A stretch of DNA of 64,000 bases from Candidatus Parcubacteria bacterium (GTDB lineage Bacteria; Patescibacteria; ABY1; UBA1558; GWA2-36-10), in contig JABHSK010000008.1 of assembly GCA_018669975.1 (NCBI GenBank), forward strand, positions 10,649 through 74,648. The letters run 5' to 3'. Positions 1 through 7,433 of this stretch are shown here, one piece after another (positions within the stretch are counted from its first letter, which is position 1; each line of letters begins with the position of its first letter). Under the pieces are notes generated by a model. It made no database searches, was not told where the DNA came from, and saw only the letters and a program-made list of their open reading frames with translations. Position numbers and translations under genes: made by a program.

Positions 1-51
1 CTTGAAATTCTTAGGGCTTTTGAAGGTATAGCCAAGAAAGGTAAAGAATAA
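1..51 (+). CDS. C-terminal end of an upstream gene (partial)
   Basis: An open frame enters from the left edge and encodes 16 residues rich in Lys and Glu before a TAA at 49-51. The last base of that stop is the A of the murI ATG, a one-base overlap that suggests translational coupling in one operon. Too little remains to name the protein. Confidence 0.5.
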   Translation, partial: LEILRAFEGIAKKGKE

Positions 52-857
52 TGATTGGAGTTTTTGATTCAGGATTTGGTGGTCTAACTATCTTCAAGGA
101 TATTGAGACGAGCTTACCCCAGTATAATTATATTTATTTGGGGGACAATGCTCGTGCGCCTTACGGTAATTCTGATCAAGAAACTATTTATGAATACACT
201 AAACAAGCAGTAGATTATTTATTCGGTCAGGGTTGCAATTTAATTATTTTGGCCTGCAACACTGCTTCAGCTGGAGCCCTACGACGTATTCAACAGGAAC
301 ATTTGCCAGACAAATATCCAGGCAAAAATGTTTTGGGAGTTATTAGGCCCTTGGTAGAAGAGGTTAGTCAAATGACCAAAAATAAAATCGTAGCTGTAAT
401 GGGTACTCTTAGCACAGTCAAATCAAGGACTTACATTGAGGAATTTTTGGAGCAGGATGGTAGTATCGATGTCATGCAGCAGGCATGCCCTTTATTGGTG
501 CCACTTATAGAAAAATCTTGGGAGAATAGACCAGAAGTGGATTTACTGATTAGGGAATATGTGGCAGAGCTTAAGGATAGAAAGCCAGATATAGTGGTTT
601 TAGGCTGTACTCACTATGGTTTTGTACATGATTTAATTCAAGAACATTTTGGAAAAAGGACCAGGGTTTTAGATAGTGGGGTAATTGTAGCAAAGAAGTT
701 AGCCGACTATTTAAAAAAACATTATGACTTGGTTCCTATGGCTAAAGGAAAACCAAAAAGAATATTCCTTACCACCAATAGCAGAAAAATTTTTGATCAG
801 GCCGCAGAAAAATTTTTGGGGCGTCAGATAAAATCAAAAAAAGTTAAAATAATTTAA
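51..857 (+). CDS. murI: glutamate racemase
   Basis: Cytoplasmic enzyme that interconverts L- and D-glutamate to supply D-Glu for peptidoglycan. The 268-aa length is normal. It has the N-terminal DSGFGG motif (residues 6-11) and both catalytic cysteine motifs, ACNTAS (Cys69) and GCTHYG (Cys186), which act as the two acid/base thiols in the cofactor-independent Asp/Glu racemase family. The start overlaps the stop of a preceding partial gene, so it is probably the last gene of an operon; a hairpin terminator follows directly. Both catalytic cysteines are present, so an active enzyme is expected. Confidence 0.96.
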   Translation: MIGVFDSGFGGLTIFKDIETSLPQYNYIYLGDNARAPYGNSDQETIYEYTKQAVDYLFGQGCNLIILACNTASAGALRRIQQEHLPDKYPGKNVLGVIRPLVEEVSQMTKNKIVAVMGTLSTVKSRTYIEEFLEQDGSIDVMQQACPLLVPLIEKSWENRPEVDLLIREYVAELKDRKPDIVVLGCTHYGFVHDLIQEHFGKRTRVLDSGVIVAKKLADYLKKHYDLVPMAKGKPKRIFLTTNSRKIFDQAAEKFLGRQIKSKKVKII

Positions 858-860
858 AAC

Positions 861-888
861 AAAAAATCCCGCTATAACGGGATTTTTT
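861..888. terminator. bidirectional terminator between murI and the minus-strand block
   Basis: A perfect 11-bp stem (861-871 with 878-888) and a 6-base loop carries A and T tracts on its two sides, so it can serve murI on the plus strand and the convergent minus-strand gene ending at 891. Confidence 0.85.
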
Positions 889-890
889 GT

Positions 891-1232
891 TTATATTTTT
901 TTGTAGCTTTCAAAGTGTATTCCGTCATCAGTAAATACTCCAGTAACCTTATATTTTCCTTTAGTAAACATTTGTTTATTTTCTAAGAAGTGTGTAGCCT
1001 CTAAAATAACAATGCTAGCCCTAGGTCGTGACAGAACTTCATTACCTTTTGTTTCTAATAAAGGGATTTCACCGTGAAGCCAATAATTTCTTTGACCACC
1101 CTTTAAAAAGTCGTAAGTCTTTCCTGCTTTTAGGTCTTTTGGAATGCACTCTTCGGTAGCCCTGTTACCATTTTTGTGCTCTTCTATAGAGCGTAGGGCT
1201 AAATCCGGATTAAATTCAATTTGGATACCCAT
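891..1232 (-). CDS. conserved hypothetical protein (113 aa)
   Basis: A 113-aa soluble protein with no signal peptide or membrane segment. The sequence is mixed alpha/beta in character, ending in several beta-like stretches (YKVTGVF, IHFESY). It lies 4 bp downstream of trpS on the same strand, so it is very probably the last gene of the ASCH-trpS operon. I do not recognise a family with certainty and assign no function. Ordinary codon use, tight spacing and a terminator just after the stop argue that it is a real gene. Confidence 0.7.
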   Translation of the reverse strand: MGIQIEFNPDLALRSIEEHKNGNRATEECIPKDLKAGKTYDFLKGGQRNYWLHGEIPLLETKGNEVLSRPRASIVILEATHFLENKQMFTKGKYKVTGVFTDDGIHFESYKKI

Positions 1233-1236
1233 AGTT

Positions 1237-2193
1237 TTAATTTATACCGACTATTTTATTGATTTTAGTTAAATTTTTGTCAGCTATTTTTTGAGCATCC
1301 CTAGCTCCATGTTCTAAAATTTCATAAACTTTTTTAGGATTTTTTTCATACTCTTTTATTTTGCCTTGAACTGGTTCTAAGAATTTAATGACCACCCTAC
1401 TAAGCTCTTCTTTTAATTCAGAATTCATTAGTTTGCCAGCTTTATAATCATTGACCATTTGCTGATGTTTTTTAGTGGTACCAAAATAGGAATATAGTTC
1501 TAGGAGGTTTTTTATGCCCTTGTCGTCAGCTACGGCTTTTTTTATTTTCTTTTTAATAGTCTCTGCATCATCGCGGATAGCAATGTAACTTCTGTCTCCC
1601 AGAGATTTACTCATTTTTTTACTAGGATCATGTAATGACATTACCCTGGGAGTAGGAGATAAAACAGGTTTAGTTTCTGGAAAAAATTGACCGTATTTAT
1701 TATTAAATTTTCTAGCTATAATACGAGTTAATTCCAAATGTTGTAATTGATCTTCACCCACTGGTACAGCTTCGGCTAAATAGAGCAGTATGTCAGCTGC
1801 CTGCAGAACGGGATACATTAATAAGCCTGTGTTGGTGCCCTGGTGGTTGGCTTGATCAGATTTTTCTTTAAATTGAGTCATTCGACCTAGCTCTCCAATT
1901 GGTGTAATACAATTAAATATCCAGGCCAACTCAGTGTGTCCGATTACCTTGGATTGTTGGAAAATTATTGATTTTTTAGGGTCAATGCCAACTGCTAGTA
2001 AATCTACTGTTGCATCAAAAATATTTTGATGTAATTCTTCTGGTTTCATGTTTCCACTTAAAGCGTGGTAATCGACCACAGAAAAAATACACGCATATTT
2101 ATCTTGCAAGTCTACCCAATTTTTGACAGCTCCAAGATAATTACCTATGTGTATGTTGCCAGTTGGTTGTATGCCTGAGAATAAAGTTTTCAT
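1237..2193 (-). CDS. trpS: tryptophanyl-tRNA synthetase
   Basis: Class I aminoacyl-tRNA synthetase that charges tRNA-Trp. The 318-aa length fits the compact bacterial TrpRS. The HIGH-type motif is HIGN at residues 15-18, inside the typical TrpRS start FSGIQPTGNIHIGNY, and the second signature KMSKS is at 193-197. The stop of the upstream ASCH gene shares a base with this start, and a conserved hypothetical gene follows after 4 bp, so the three form one minus-strand operon. No Shine-Dalgarno sequence is evident, and translational coupling probably sets initiation. Confidence 0.97.
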   Translation of the reverse strand: MKTLFSGIQPTGNIHIGNYLGAVKNWVDLQDKYACIFSVVDYHALSGNMKPEELHQNIFDATVDLLAVGIDPKKSIIFQQSKVIGHTELAWIFNCITPIGELGRMTQFKEKSDQANHQGTNTGLLMYPVLQAADILLYLAEAVPVGEDQLQHLELTRIIARKFNNKYGQFFPETKPVLSPTPRVMSLHDPSKKMSKSLGDRSYIAIRDDAETIKKKIKKAVADDKGIKNLLELYSYFGTTKKHQQMVNDYKAGKLMNSELKEELSRVVIKFLEPVQGKIKEYEKNPKKVYEILEHGARDAQKIADKNLTKINKIVGIN

Positions 2194-2519
2194 TATTTTA
2201 GTTTAAATTTTATTATTTTTACTTTTGTATCTTCATTTATTTTTTTACCTACATAATGTTTGGAAAAAGATTGATACATCTTTTCATCACTGGAATATTT
2301 TTCATGACCATCTCGATCATCTTCTGTTAATTCAGCAAAGGTTTTTTCTTTGACCTCGGTGATTATAGCCTGAGCAAATTCAGTTTTAGTATATGAATCA
2401 AGAAAAGATATTTCATCATCGACTGATAGATTTTTGTCATCCCAAAGACGCCAGGTGGTAGTTTTACTACCCTCTAATATAAGCTCAACTAAACTAGGAT
2501 GAAATTTCAGTGTTTTCAT
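2193..2519 (-). CDS. ASCH-domain protein
   Basis: A 108-aa protein that fits the ASCH fold, a small beta-barrel related to PUA that is thought to bind RNA or modified nucleosides. Supporting features are the N-terminal LKFHPSLVELILEGSKTTTW-type segment, in which the 'GSKTTTWR' box matches the family's G.K..T.R motif, a central VDDEISFLDS strand pair and a C-terminal VKIIKFKL strand. It is the first gene of the trpS operon and overlaps trpS by one base. A promoter (2529-2557) places the -10 box nine bases before the ATG, so the mRNA may be nearly leaderless. The substrate is unknown. Confidence 0.8.
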   Translation of the reverse strand: MKTLKFHPSLVELILEGSKTTTWRLWDDKNLSVDDEISFLDSYTKTEFAQAIITEVKEKTFAELTEDDRDGHEKYSSDEKMYQSFSKHYVGKKINEDTKVKIIKFKLK

Positions 2520-2528
2520 AGTATGTTA

Positions 2529-2557
2529 ATTTTATCTGAATAAACCTTGGTGGTCAA
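2529..2557 (-). promoter_or_regulatory. sigma-70 promoter of the ASCH-trpS operon
   Basis: On the minus strand TTGACC (2557-2552) and TAAAAT (2534-2529) are separated by exactly 17 bases. Only nine bases lie between the -10 box and the ATG at 2519, so the transcript would have a leader of two or three bases at most. Confidence 0.7.
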
Positions 2558-2566
2558 CCAAGTAAT

Positions 2567-2599
2567 AAAAAACCGCCCTAAGTGTAGTCGAGTGGGCGG
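2567..2599 (-). terminator. Rho-independent terminator of the two-helix membrane protein gene
   Basis: GCCGCCC and GGGCGG arms (2573-2578 with 2594-2599) followed on the minus strand by a run of six T. It insulates the gene ending at 2611 from the trpS operon promoter. Confidence 0.85.
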
Positions 2600-2610
2600 C
2601 TTGAGTCTGT

Positions 2611-3042
2611 TTAGACTCTATAGTGTCCGGGGAGGTATTTTTTGACATGCTTGGCAGTTCTTTTGCCATGATCTTTGATTATTTGTAGTGAGTCGTGCAT
2701 CCTACGGTCATTTTCAAATAAATAGGCAAAGTCATCTTTGAGGCCTTTGACTTTCTTGCCGAAGATATATTTTCTGCAGATCAGCTTGCCAAGCAAGTTT
2801 ACGGGAATACAACCAAGTAGCATTAGAAAGAAGATGGTCCAGGTCATATTGGTGTTAATATGTAGGCTTGCAAACATCATGGCAAAAACATAGAACATTG
2901 TGAGAAAGGCACTGCTCATGCCAATGTTGGATTCCATGCCGACTGCTTGGTTCATTTTTTGTAGTAATTGGACAGTGCGGTCTTGGTCTTCTTTGGATAA
3001 TCCTTGTCGGTAGATTTGTAGCTCGATGTGGTCAGTGTACAT
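2611..3042 (-). CDS. two-helix membrane protein of unknown function
   Basis: A 143-aa protein beginning MYTDHIELQI. I chose this start, not an in-frame ATG 26 codons upstream, because a strong AAAGGAGAGG Shine-Dalgarno sequence lies six bases before it and the upstream ATG falls next to the -10 region. Two adjacent hydrophobic segments (about residues 45-70 and 72-92) form a hairpin in the membrane, flanked by an N-terminal charged helix and a basic, His-rich C-terminus. No family recognised. It is a single-gene unit with its own promoter (-35 TTGACA at 3133-3128, -10 CAATAT at 3110-3105), leader hairpin and terminator. Confidence 0.7.
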   Translation of the reverse strand: MYTDHIELQIYRQGLSKEDQDRTVQLLQKMNQAVGMESNIGMSSAFLTMFYVFAMMFASLHINTNMTWTIFFLMLLGCIPVNLLGKLICRKYIFGKKVKGLKDDFAYLFENDRRMHDSLQIIKDHGKRTAKHVKKYLPGHYRV

Positions 3043-3047
3043 TATTA

Positions 3048-3133
3048 CCTCTCCTTTATTGAGATGCAACTTTGCATCATGTTTTATGGAACGTGAATAT
3101 GACCATATTGCCATAGACAATATTTTTTGTCAA
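3048..3133 (-). promoter_or_regulatory. promoter and hairpin leader of the two-helix membrane protein gene
   Basis: TTGACA (3133-3128) and CAATAT (3110-3105) are spaced by 17 bases on the minus strand. The leader contains a perfect 7-bp inverted repeat, GATGCAA / TTGCATC at 3063-3078, just before the AAAGGAGAGG Shine-Dalgarno sequence (about 3048-3057). The hairpin could modulate access to the ribosome-binding site or stabilise the 5' end. Confidence 0.65.
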
Positions 3134-3136
3134 AAA

Positions 3137-3161
3137 AAACAACCCCACTTTGGGGTTGTTT
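3137..3161 (-). terminator. terminator downstream of RNase J
   Basis: Arms AACAACCCC and GGGGTTGTT with a five-base loop, followed on the minus strand by a T tract that runs into the -35 box of the next unit. Confidence 0.85.
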
Positions 3162-3169
3162 TGATTTGA

Positions 3170-5092
3170 TTAAACTTCTATTACAACGGGTAATATCATC
3201 GGTCGTCTTTGTGTTTTTTGGAATATAAATTGTCCCAAGTCATTACGGATTGAGTCTTTGATATATGCTTCGTTGGCCTGACCAGTAGTTTTGTGATGCT
3301 CGTTGACCACATTTTTAACTTTGGTGCGGATAGCCTCAACTATGCCCTTGTTTTCTCTCATGTATATAAATCCACGTGAGATTATATCCGGTGAGTGTAC
3401 AAGACGGCCAGTTTTACCAGAGATAGTTGTTATAACAACTACCATACCGTCTTCAGACATCATTTGTCGATCACGTAATACGATGTGTGAGACATCGCCA
3501 ACACCAAGGCCGTCTACAAAGACGTAGTCAGAATTGGCTTTTTGTTTAGTTAATTTACCAAATCCTTTTTTATCGAATTCCATGATTTGGCCGTTATCAG
3601 GAATAAAGATTCTGTTTTCAGGAATACCTGCTCGTTGAGCTACTTTACCATGTAATTTTAAGAATGAATGGTTACCATAGACAGGTATATGGTATCTCGG
3701 GTTAACCATCTTAGCCATTTCTAGTAAATCGTCTTGTTTAGCATGACCACCAGCATGAATGTCCATCATTTTGTAATGAACTACATCTGCTCCTTCACGA
3801 TAAAGGGAGTCCTTGAGTCTTTGTACAGATCTTTCATTACCTGGAATAACGGATGATGAGAATACGACTGTATCTCCTTTTTCAATACGAATTGATCTGT
3901 GCTCCCTGTTAGCAATACGCATCAGTACAGCTCGTCCTTCTCCTTGGGCACCAGTACAGAGGATGATGATTTTATTGTCAGGATAGTTTTTCATATCCTT
4001 AGTTGGGATGATAGTGTCTTTTTTGACTTTCATATATCCCAGTTGTTGGGCCAGTTCAACATTTCGTTTCATGCTGAAACCCTCAACCACAACTTTTTTA
4101 TTGATTCTCTCGGCTGCCCAGATGATTTGTTGGATACGACCCAATAGTGAGGCAAAGGTACCCAATATAATTCTAGCTGGAGCTTGCTTTAATATTTCAT
4201 CAATATTTGTTTGAATATCACCCTCAGTCAATTGTTTGCCTGGCTCAGGTGCGTTGGTACTATCAGCCATTAGCGCTAAGACATTTTGTTTTCCCAGAGC
4301 TTTAATTTTAGCTATTTCAGTTGGTGCATCACCAGATGATTTTGGGTCTAGTTTAAAATCACCCGTGTGTACGACTTTACCAGCTGGACTTTCGATAATT
4401 ACACCAACAGATCCAGGTATGTTATGGCTAACTCCAAAGAAGCTAACACTAAATTTACCCAATCTCAATTTTGCGTTAGTAGTAATTGATTTTAGTTTCA
4501 AGCTTGGTTTATTTTTAAAGTCTTCTTGTCTTTTGGCAATGATTCCTAAGGTCAGTGGTGTGCCGTAAATAGTTGGATTGCCAAGTTGAGGTGCTAAATG
4601 CGGTACGGCACCAATATGGTCATAATGTCCATGGGTAATGATGACACCGCGGATGTTTTTTTCTTTGCCCTTTAGGTAATCAATATTAGGTATAATATAG
4701 TCAATGCCAGGCATATCTTCCTCAGGCCATTGTAGACCCATATCAACAATAACAATATCATTGTCGTATTCAAAGACAGTCATATTACGACCAACTTCTT
4801 CACAGCCACCTAAAGGTATGATACGCAATTTTTCACCTATGGGTTTAGCAGGGGGTGTAGTTTTTTTACCACCCCTATTTGGATGAGTAAACCTTGTGTT
4901 AGTTTTTTTTGTTCGTTGAAAAGTTTTTTTGGCAGCAGGTTTTTTAGCGGTCGTTTTTGTTTTAACCACATTTGTTTTTTTAGCCTTGCCAAAGTGTTTA
5001 GTTTTTTTAGCCGTACCAGTAGTTTTCTTTTTCCTAGTAACAGCAGTATCTCCTGATAATAGTTTATCAGTTGAATCTTTCATTTCTTTCAT
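3170..5092 (-). CDS. rnj: ribonuclease J with a Lys-rich N-terminal extension
   Basis: Metallo-beta-lactamase/beta-CASP ribonuclease that combines 5'-3' exonuclease and endonuclease activity in mRNA decay and rRNA processing. The catalytic core begins near residue 88 (LRIIPLGGCEEVGRNM, typical of RNase J), the zinc motif HGHYDH is at 154-159, and the beta-CASP part contains the expected GTFASLLGRI and TGAQGEGRA segments. At 640 aa it is longer than the usual roughly 555 aa because the first 85 residues form a disordered Lys/Thr/Ala tail with KKPAAKK-type repeats. Such a tail could hold the enzyme on RNA. It lies 49 bp downstream of the peptide-binding protein gene, on the same strand. Confidence 0.95.
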   Translation of the reverse strand: MKEMKDSTDKLLSGDTAVTRKKKTTGTAKKTKHFGKAKKTNVVKTKTTAKKPAAKKTFQRTKKTNTRFTHPNRGGKKTTPPAKPIGEKLRIIPLGGCEEVGRNMTVFEYDNDIVIVDMGLQWPEEDMPGIDYIIPNIDYLKGKEKNIRGVIITHGHYDHIGAVPHLAPQLGNPTIYGTPLTLGIIAKRQEDFKNKPSLKLKSITTNAKLRLGKFSVSFFGVSHNIPGSVGVIIESPAGKVVHTGDFKLDPKSSGDAPTEIAKIKALGKQNVLALMADSTNAPEPGKQLTEGDIQTNIDEILKQAPARIILGTFASLLGRIQQIIWAAERINKKVVVEGFSMKRNVELAQQLGYMKVKKDTIIPTKDMKNYPDNKIIILCTGAQGEGRAVLMRIANREHRSIRIEKGDTVVFSSSVIPGNERSVQRLKDSLYREGADVVHYKMMDIHAGGHAKQDDLLEMAKMVNPRYHIPVYGNHSFLKLHGKVAQRAGIPENRIFIPDNGQIMEFDKKGFGKLTKQKANSDYVFVDGLGVGDVSHIVLRDRQMMSEDGMVVVITTISGKTGRLVHSPDIISRGFIYMRENKGIVEAIRTKVKNVVNEHHKTTGQANEAYIKDSIRNDLGQFIFQKTQRRPMILPVVIEV

Positions 5093-5121
5093 AATTTTAA
5101 TTAGTTTTTAATTATTATTTT

Positions 5122-5146
5122 AGTAAAAATCTAGATGATTTTTACT
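5122..5146 (-). repeat. perfect inverted repeat at the SBP stop codon
   Basis: Arms AGTAAAAATC and GATTTTTACT around a five-base loop include the TAA stop of the peptide-binding protein gene. No T run follows in the minus direction, so this may be an RNA-stabilising or weak attenuating hairpin ahead of RNase J, not a full terminator. Confidence 0.55.
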
Positions 5147-6986
5147 GAGAGAACGTTCGTCTGGTTTTAACAAACCAAGAATTAACGTTGTTAAAACGAT
5201 CAGCTGGTAAATTTATAAACTGAAGGTCATCCAGTCCTTGTAATTTATCAGTGGTCGGGTAAATGTATGTAGGGTTATATAAAAATATAGCAAAATTTAA
5301 CTCAAGTAATTTTTCTTGAAAATTTTTCAAGGGCTCTAATTTATTCTCGTCAATATTTGCAGCACGTACATCTTCTAAGTGTTTATCAATATCTTTATTG
5401 GCTAACAAGCTAAGGTTTAAACCGGGGTGTTGATTTTGGCTAGAATGCCAAAAAGGGTAGGGTCCAGAGTTTATATTAACTACTTCGCCAAATACCAATA
5501 CTTGATAATCACGTGGCTCTATCACATTTTTTTTTATTTTTTCTTTACTGACTATTTCCAAATCTATTTTAATTCCAATTTCTTCCCAGGCTTCTTTAAT
5601 AATGTTAACAATTTTAACATTTTCGGATTGATCTATAGTTGTTAATTTAATTGAAAGCTCTATTGGGTCTTCATCTTCTTCTTCACTAGCTTTTGTTCTG
5701 AATGAACCTTCTTCAGGCATTTTCCAGCCTAGTTCATCTAGAGTTACAGCAGCTTGTTCAGGAGAATATTCAGGAGCTTTTAATTCTGAATCATATCCGA
5801 GAAGTCCAGGTAAAATTGGAGTATGAATAATTTGGCCATCACCATTTAATACTTCGGTGAGTACCCTTTCTTTGTTGATACTTACAGCTAAGGCCTGACG
5901 AAATTTTTTGTCAGATAAAAGTTCATTATTTTTTGGATTGAAAAATACAGCTGTAAATTGTGGGAATTGTAAGTTGTGCAAAGAAACCTTATTCGTATCT
6001 ATTTGATCTTTAAATTCTTTTGGTAAGTATATTAAACCATCAATGTTTTTATTTTCTAGAGCTGATACGCCAGTAAAAAAGTCAGGATAAAACTTGAAAT
6101 GCAATTCGCTGATAAAAGCCGGAGGTAAATGATATCCTTCGTAAGCCTCTAAGGTATAATTTTTTATATTACCACTAGTATCTCTAATCAACGATGAGAA
6201 ACTATAGGGGCCAGAGCCAATTGGTTTGGTATTAAGATCAGTTAGGGACGCACTAAAAGCGGGAACGCTGTACCACAAATGTTCAGGGACAATGCCAGTT
6301 GTTAAGATAGATAAAAACGGGGAGAATGGTTTTTCTAAATTAAACTGTATTGTCTTATCATTGATGCGTTGGATAGTTACTCCGCTAAAGCTATTTTTTA
6401 AAGGGCTGTTGTAGTCAGGATTTTTAATACTATCTATTGTAAAGATGATGTCGTCAACAGTTATGGGTTCGTCATCGTGCCAACGTAAATTATCACGTAA
6501 TTCAAAAGTATAGGTTGTTTGTTCAGCATCTATGGTGTAGCTAGAAGCTAGGTCAGGCACTAGATTTCCCTGTTCATTAAATTTCATTAACCCAGAGAAA
6601 ATTAACTTGACCAAATCTCTATCCACATCAGATGAAGCCAGGATAGGATTGACTAGGTGGGGAGCGCCTATTAGGCCTTCAGTATAACTACCTCCAAAAT
6701 CAGGAATAGCTATAGAGCTTTTTATATACAGACGCCAACCAAAAATTCCAATGGCTAACACAAGAACTATTAAAGCTGTGCTTAAATTAAATTTTTCCGC
6801 TCTATTTAGAAACTTTGGTAATTGTTTGACTTGGGACCAATTGGGTATCTTCTTGTTACTCAGTTGCAATATTAATTGTTGATTAACGTCGTTTTGTTCA
6901 GATGGATTAATTCGTCCCTTTATTTTTTTATAGAAGACAAAAATATACGTACTAGTACGACGAGAATTTTTTCTAACGAAAAACAA
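5142..6986 (-). CDS. membrane-anchored family 5 (peptide) ABC substrate-binding protein
   Basis: Extracellular solute-binding protein of the oligopeptide/dipeptide family (SBP_bac_5). The core runs from about residue 98 (SYTEGLIGAPHLVNPILAS) through family features such as the 'DLASSYTIDAEQTTYTFELR' region and the 'RWHDDEPITVDDIIFT' box. It is unusual in lacking a signal peptide: an N-terminal basic cytosolic stretch of about 65 residues precedes one membrane helix (residues 68-88), so the domain is tethered outside. The start is a TTG, the first start codon after an in-frame stop. It sits 59 bp downstream of secG. No permease or ATPase genes are nearby, so the transporter partner is elsewhere or absent. 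Confidence 0.85.
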   Translation of the reverse strand: MFFVRKNSRRTSTYIFVFYKKIKGRINPSEQNDVNQQLILQLSNKKIPNWSQVKQLPKFLNRAEKFNLSTALIVLVLAIGIFGWRLYIKSSIAIPDFGGSYTEGLIGAPHLVNPILASSDVDRDLVKLIFSGLMKFNEQGNLVPDLASSYTIDAEQTTYTFELRDNLRWHDDEPITVDDIIFTIDSIKNPDYNSPLKNSFSGVTIQRINDKTIQFNLEKPFSPFLSILTTGIVPEHLWYSVPAFSASLTDLNTKPIGSGPYSFSSLIRDTSGNIKNYTLEAYEGYHLPPAFISELHFKFYPDFFTGVSALENKNIDGLIYLPKEFKDQIDTNKVSLHNLQFPQFTAVFFNPKNNELLSDKKFRQALAVSINKERVLTEVLNGDGQIIHTPILPGLLGYDSELKAPEYSPEQAAVTLDELGWKMPEEGSFRTKASEEEDEDPIELSIKLTTIDQSENVKIVNIIKEAWEEIGIKIDLEIVSKEKIKKNVIEPRDYQVLVFGEVVNINSGPYPFWHSSQNQHPGLNLSLLANKDIDKHLEDVRAANIDENKLEPLKNFQEKLLELNFAIFLYNPTYIYPTTDKLQGLDDLQFINLPADRFNNVNSWFVKTRRTFSQ

Positions 6987-7045
6987 AGTTTTCTTTATGA
7001 TTGACGAGAAAGGTTTTATGAGCTTGTTTTAATTATTAACTATAA

Positions 7046-7264
7046 TTAGTCAACGAAAAGATTAGCCAAAGCAGTGGCTAAGAATAAAACACTTAAAAGT
7101 ATAGTAATCCTAAAAATAAATTTTTCGGCTCCTCTCTTGGTGCGATAAACTGCGCTGTCTCCGCCGAAAGCAGAACCAAGTCCGGACCCTTTTTGTTGCA
7201 TCAAAATAACGATAATCAAAAGAATCGAAATCACGATCTGAGCAATGTAAAGAATGTTTTTCAT
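7046..7264 (-). CDS. secG: protein-export membrane subunit SecG
   Basis: A 72-aa accessory subunit of the SecYEG translocon. It has two membrane helices (residues 3-22 and 50-70) joined by the diagnostic cytoplasmic loop QQKGSGLGSAFGG, followed by the YRTKRGAEKF segment of SecG. A good promoter (TTGACA-17-TAGTAT) precedes it. It is the first gene of a run that continues with the membrane-anchored binding protein and RNase J. Confidence 0.93.
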   Translation of the reverse strand: MKNILYIAQIVISILLIIVILMQQKGSGLGSAFGGDSAVYRTKRGAEKFIFRITILLSVLFLATALANLFVD

Positions 7265-7291
7265 TGTTTGAGCGAATAAATTAACTACCTT

Positions 7292-7320
7292 ATACTAGCA
7301 AATACAGGGTATTTTGTCAA
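7292..7320 (-). promoter_or_regulatory. sigma-70 promoter of secG
   Basis: TTGACA (7320-7315) and TAGTAT (7297-7292) with a 17-base spacer on the minus strand, divergent from the uvrA promoter. Confidence 0.75.
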
Positions 7321-7361
7321 GTGAATAGAGTATTGGTTTTTTTGGTCTCAACCTTTAATTC

Positions 7362-7390
7362 TTGACGCAGCAGTAAATCCGTGATACTAT
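7362..7390 (+). promoter_or_regulatory. sigma-70 promoter of uvrA
   Basis: TTGACG (7362-7367) and TACTAT (7385-7390) with a 17-base spacer. The roughly 37-base leader is A/T-rich and shows no Shine-Dalgarno sequence. No LexA-type operator was recognised. Confidence 0.7.
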
Positions 7391-7433
7391 GGTCGAGATT
7401 AGTGTTTTTAAATTTATAAAATACAAATAAATT

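Noticed and set aside
4236..4568. A 110-aa open frame antisense to RNase J
   Set aside because: It is fully inside a strongly conserved gene, and its composition is the reverse reading of that gene.
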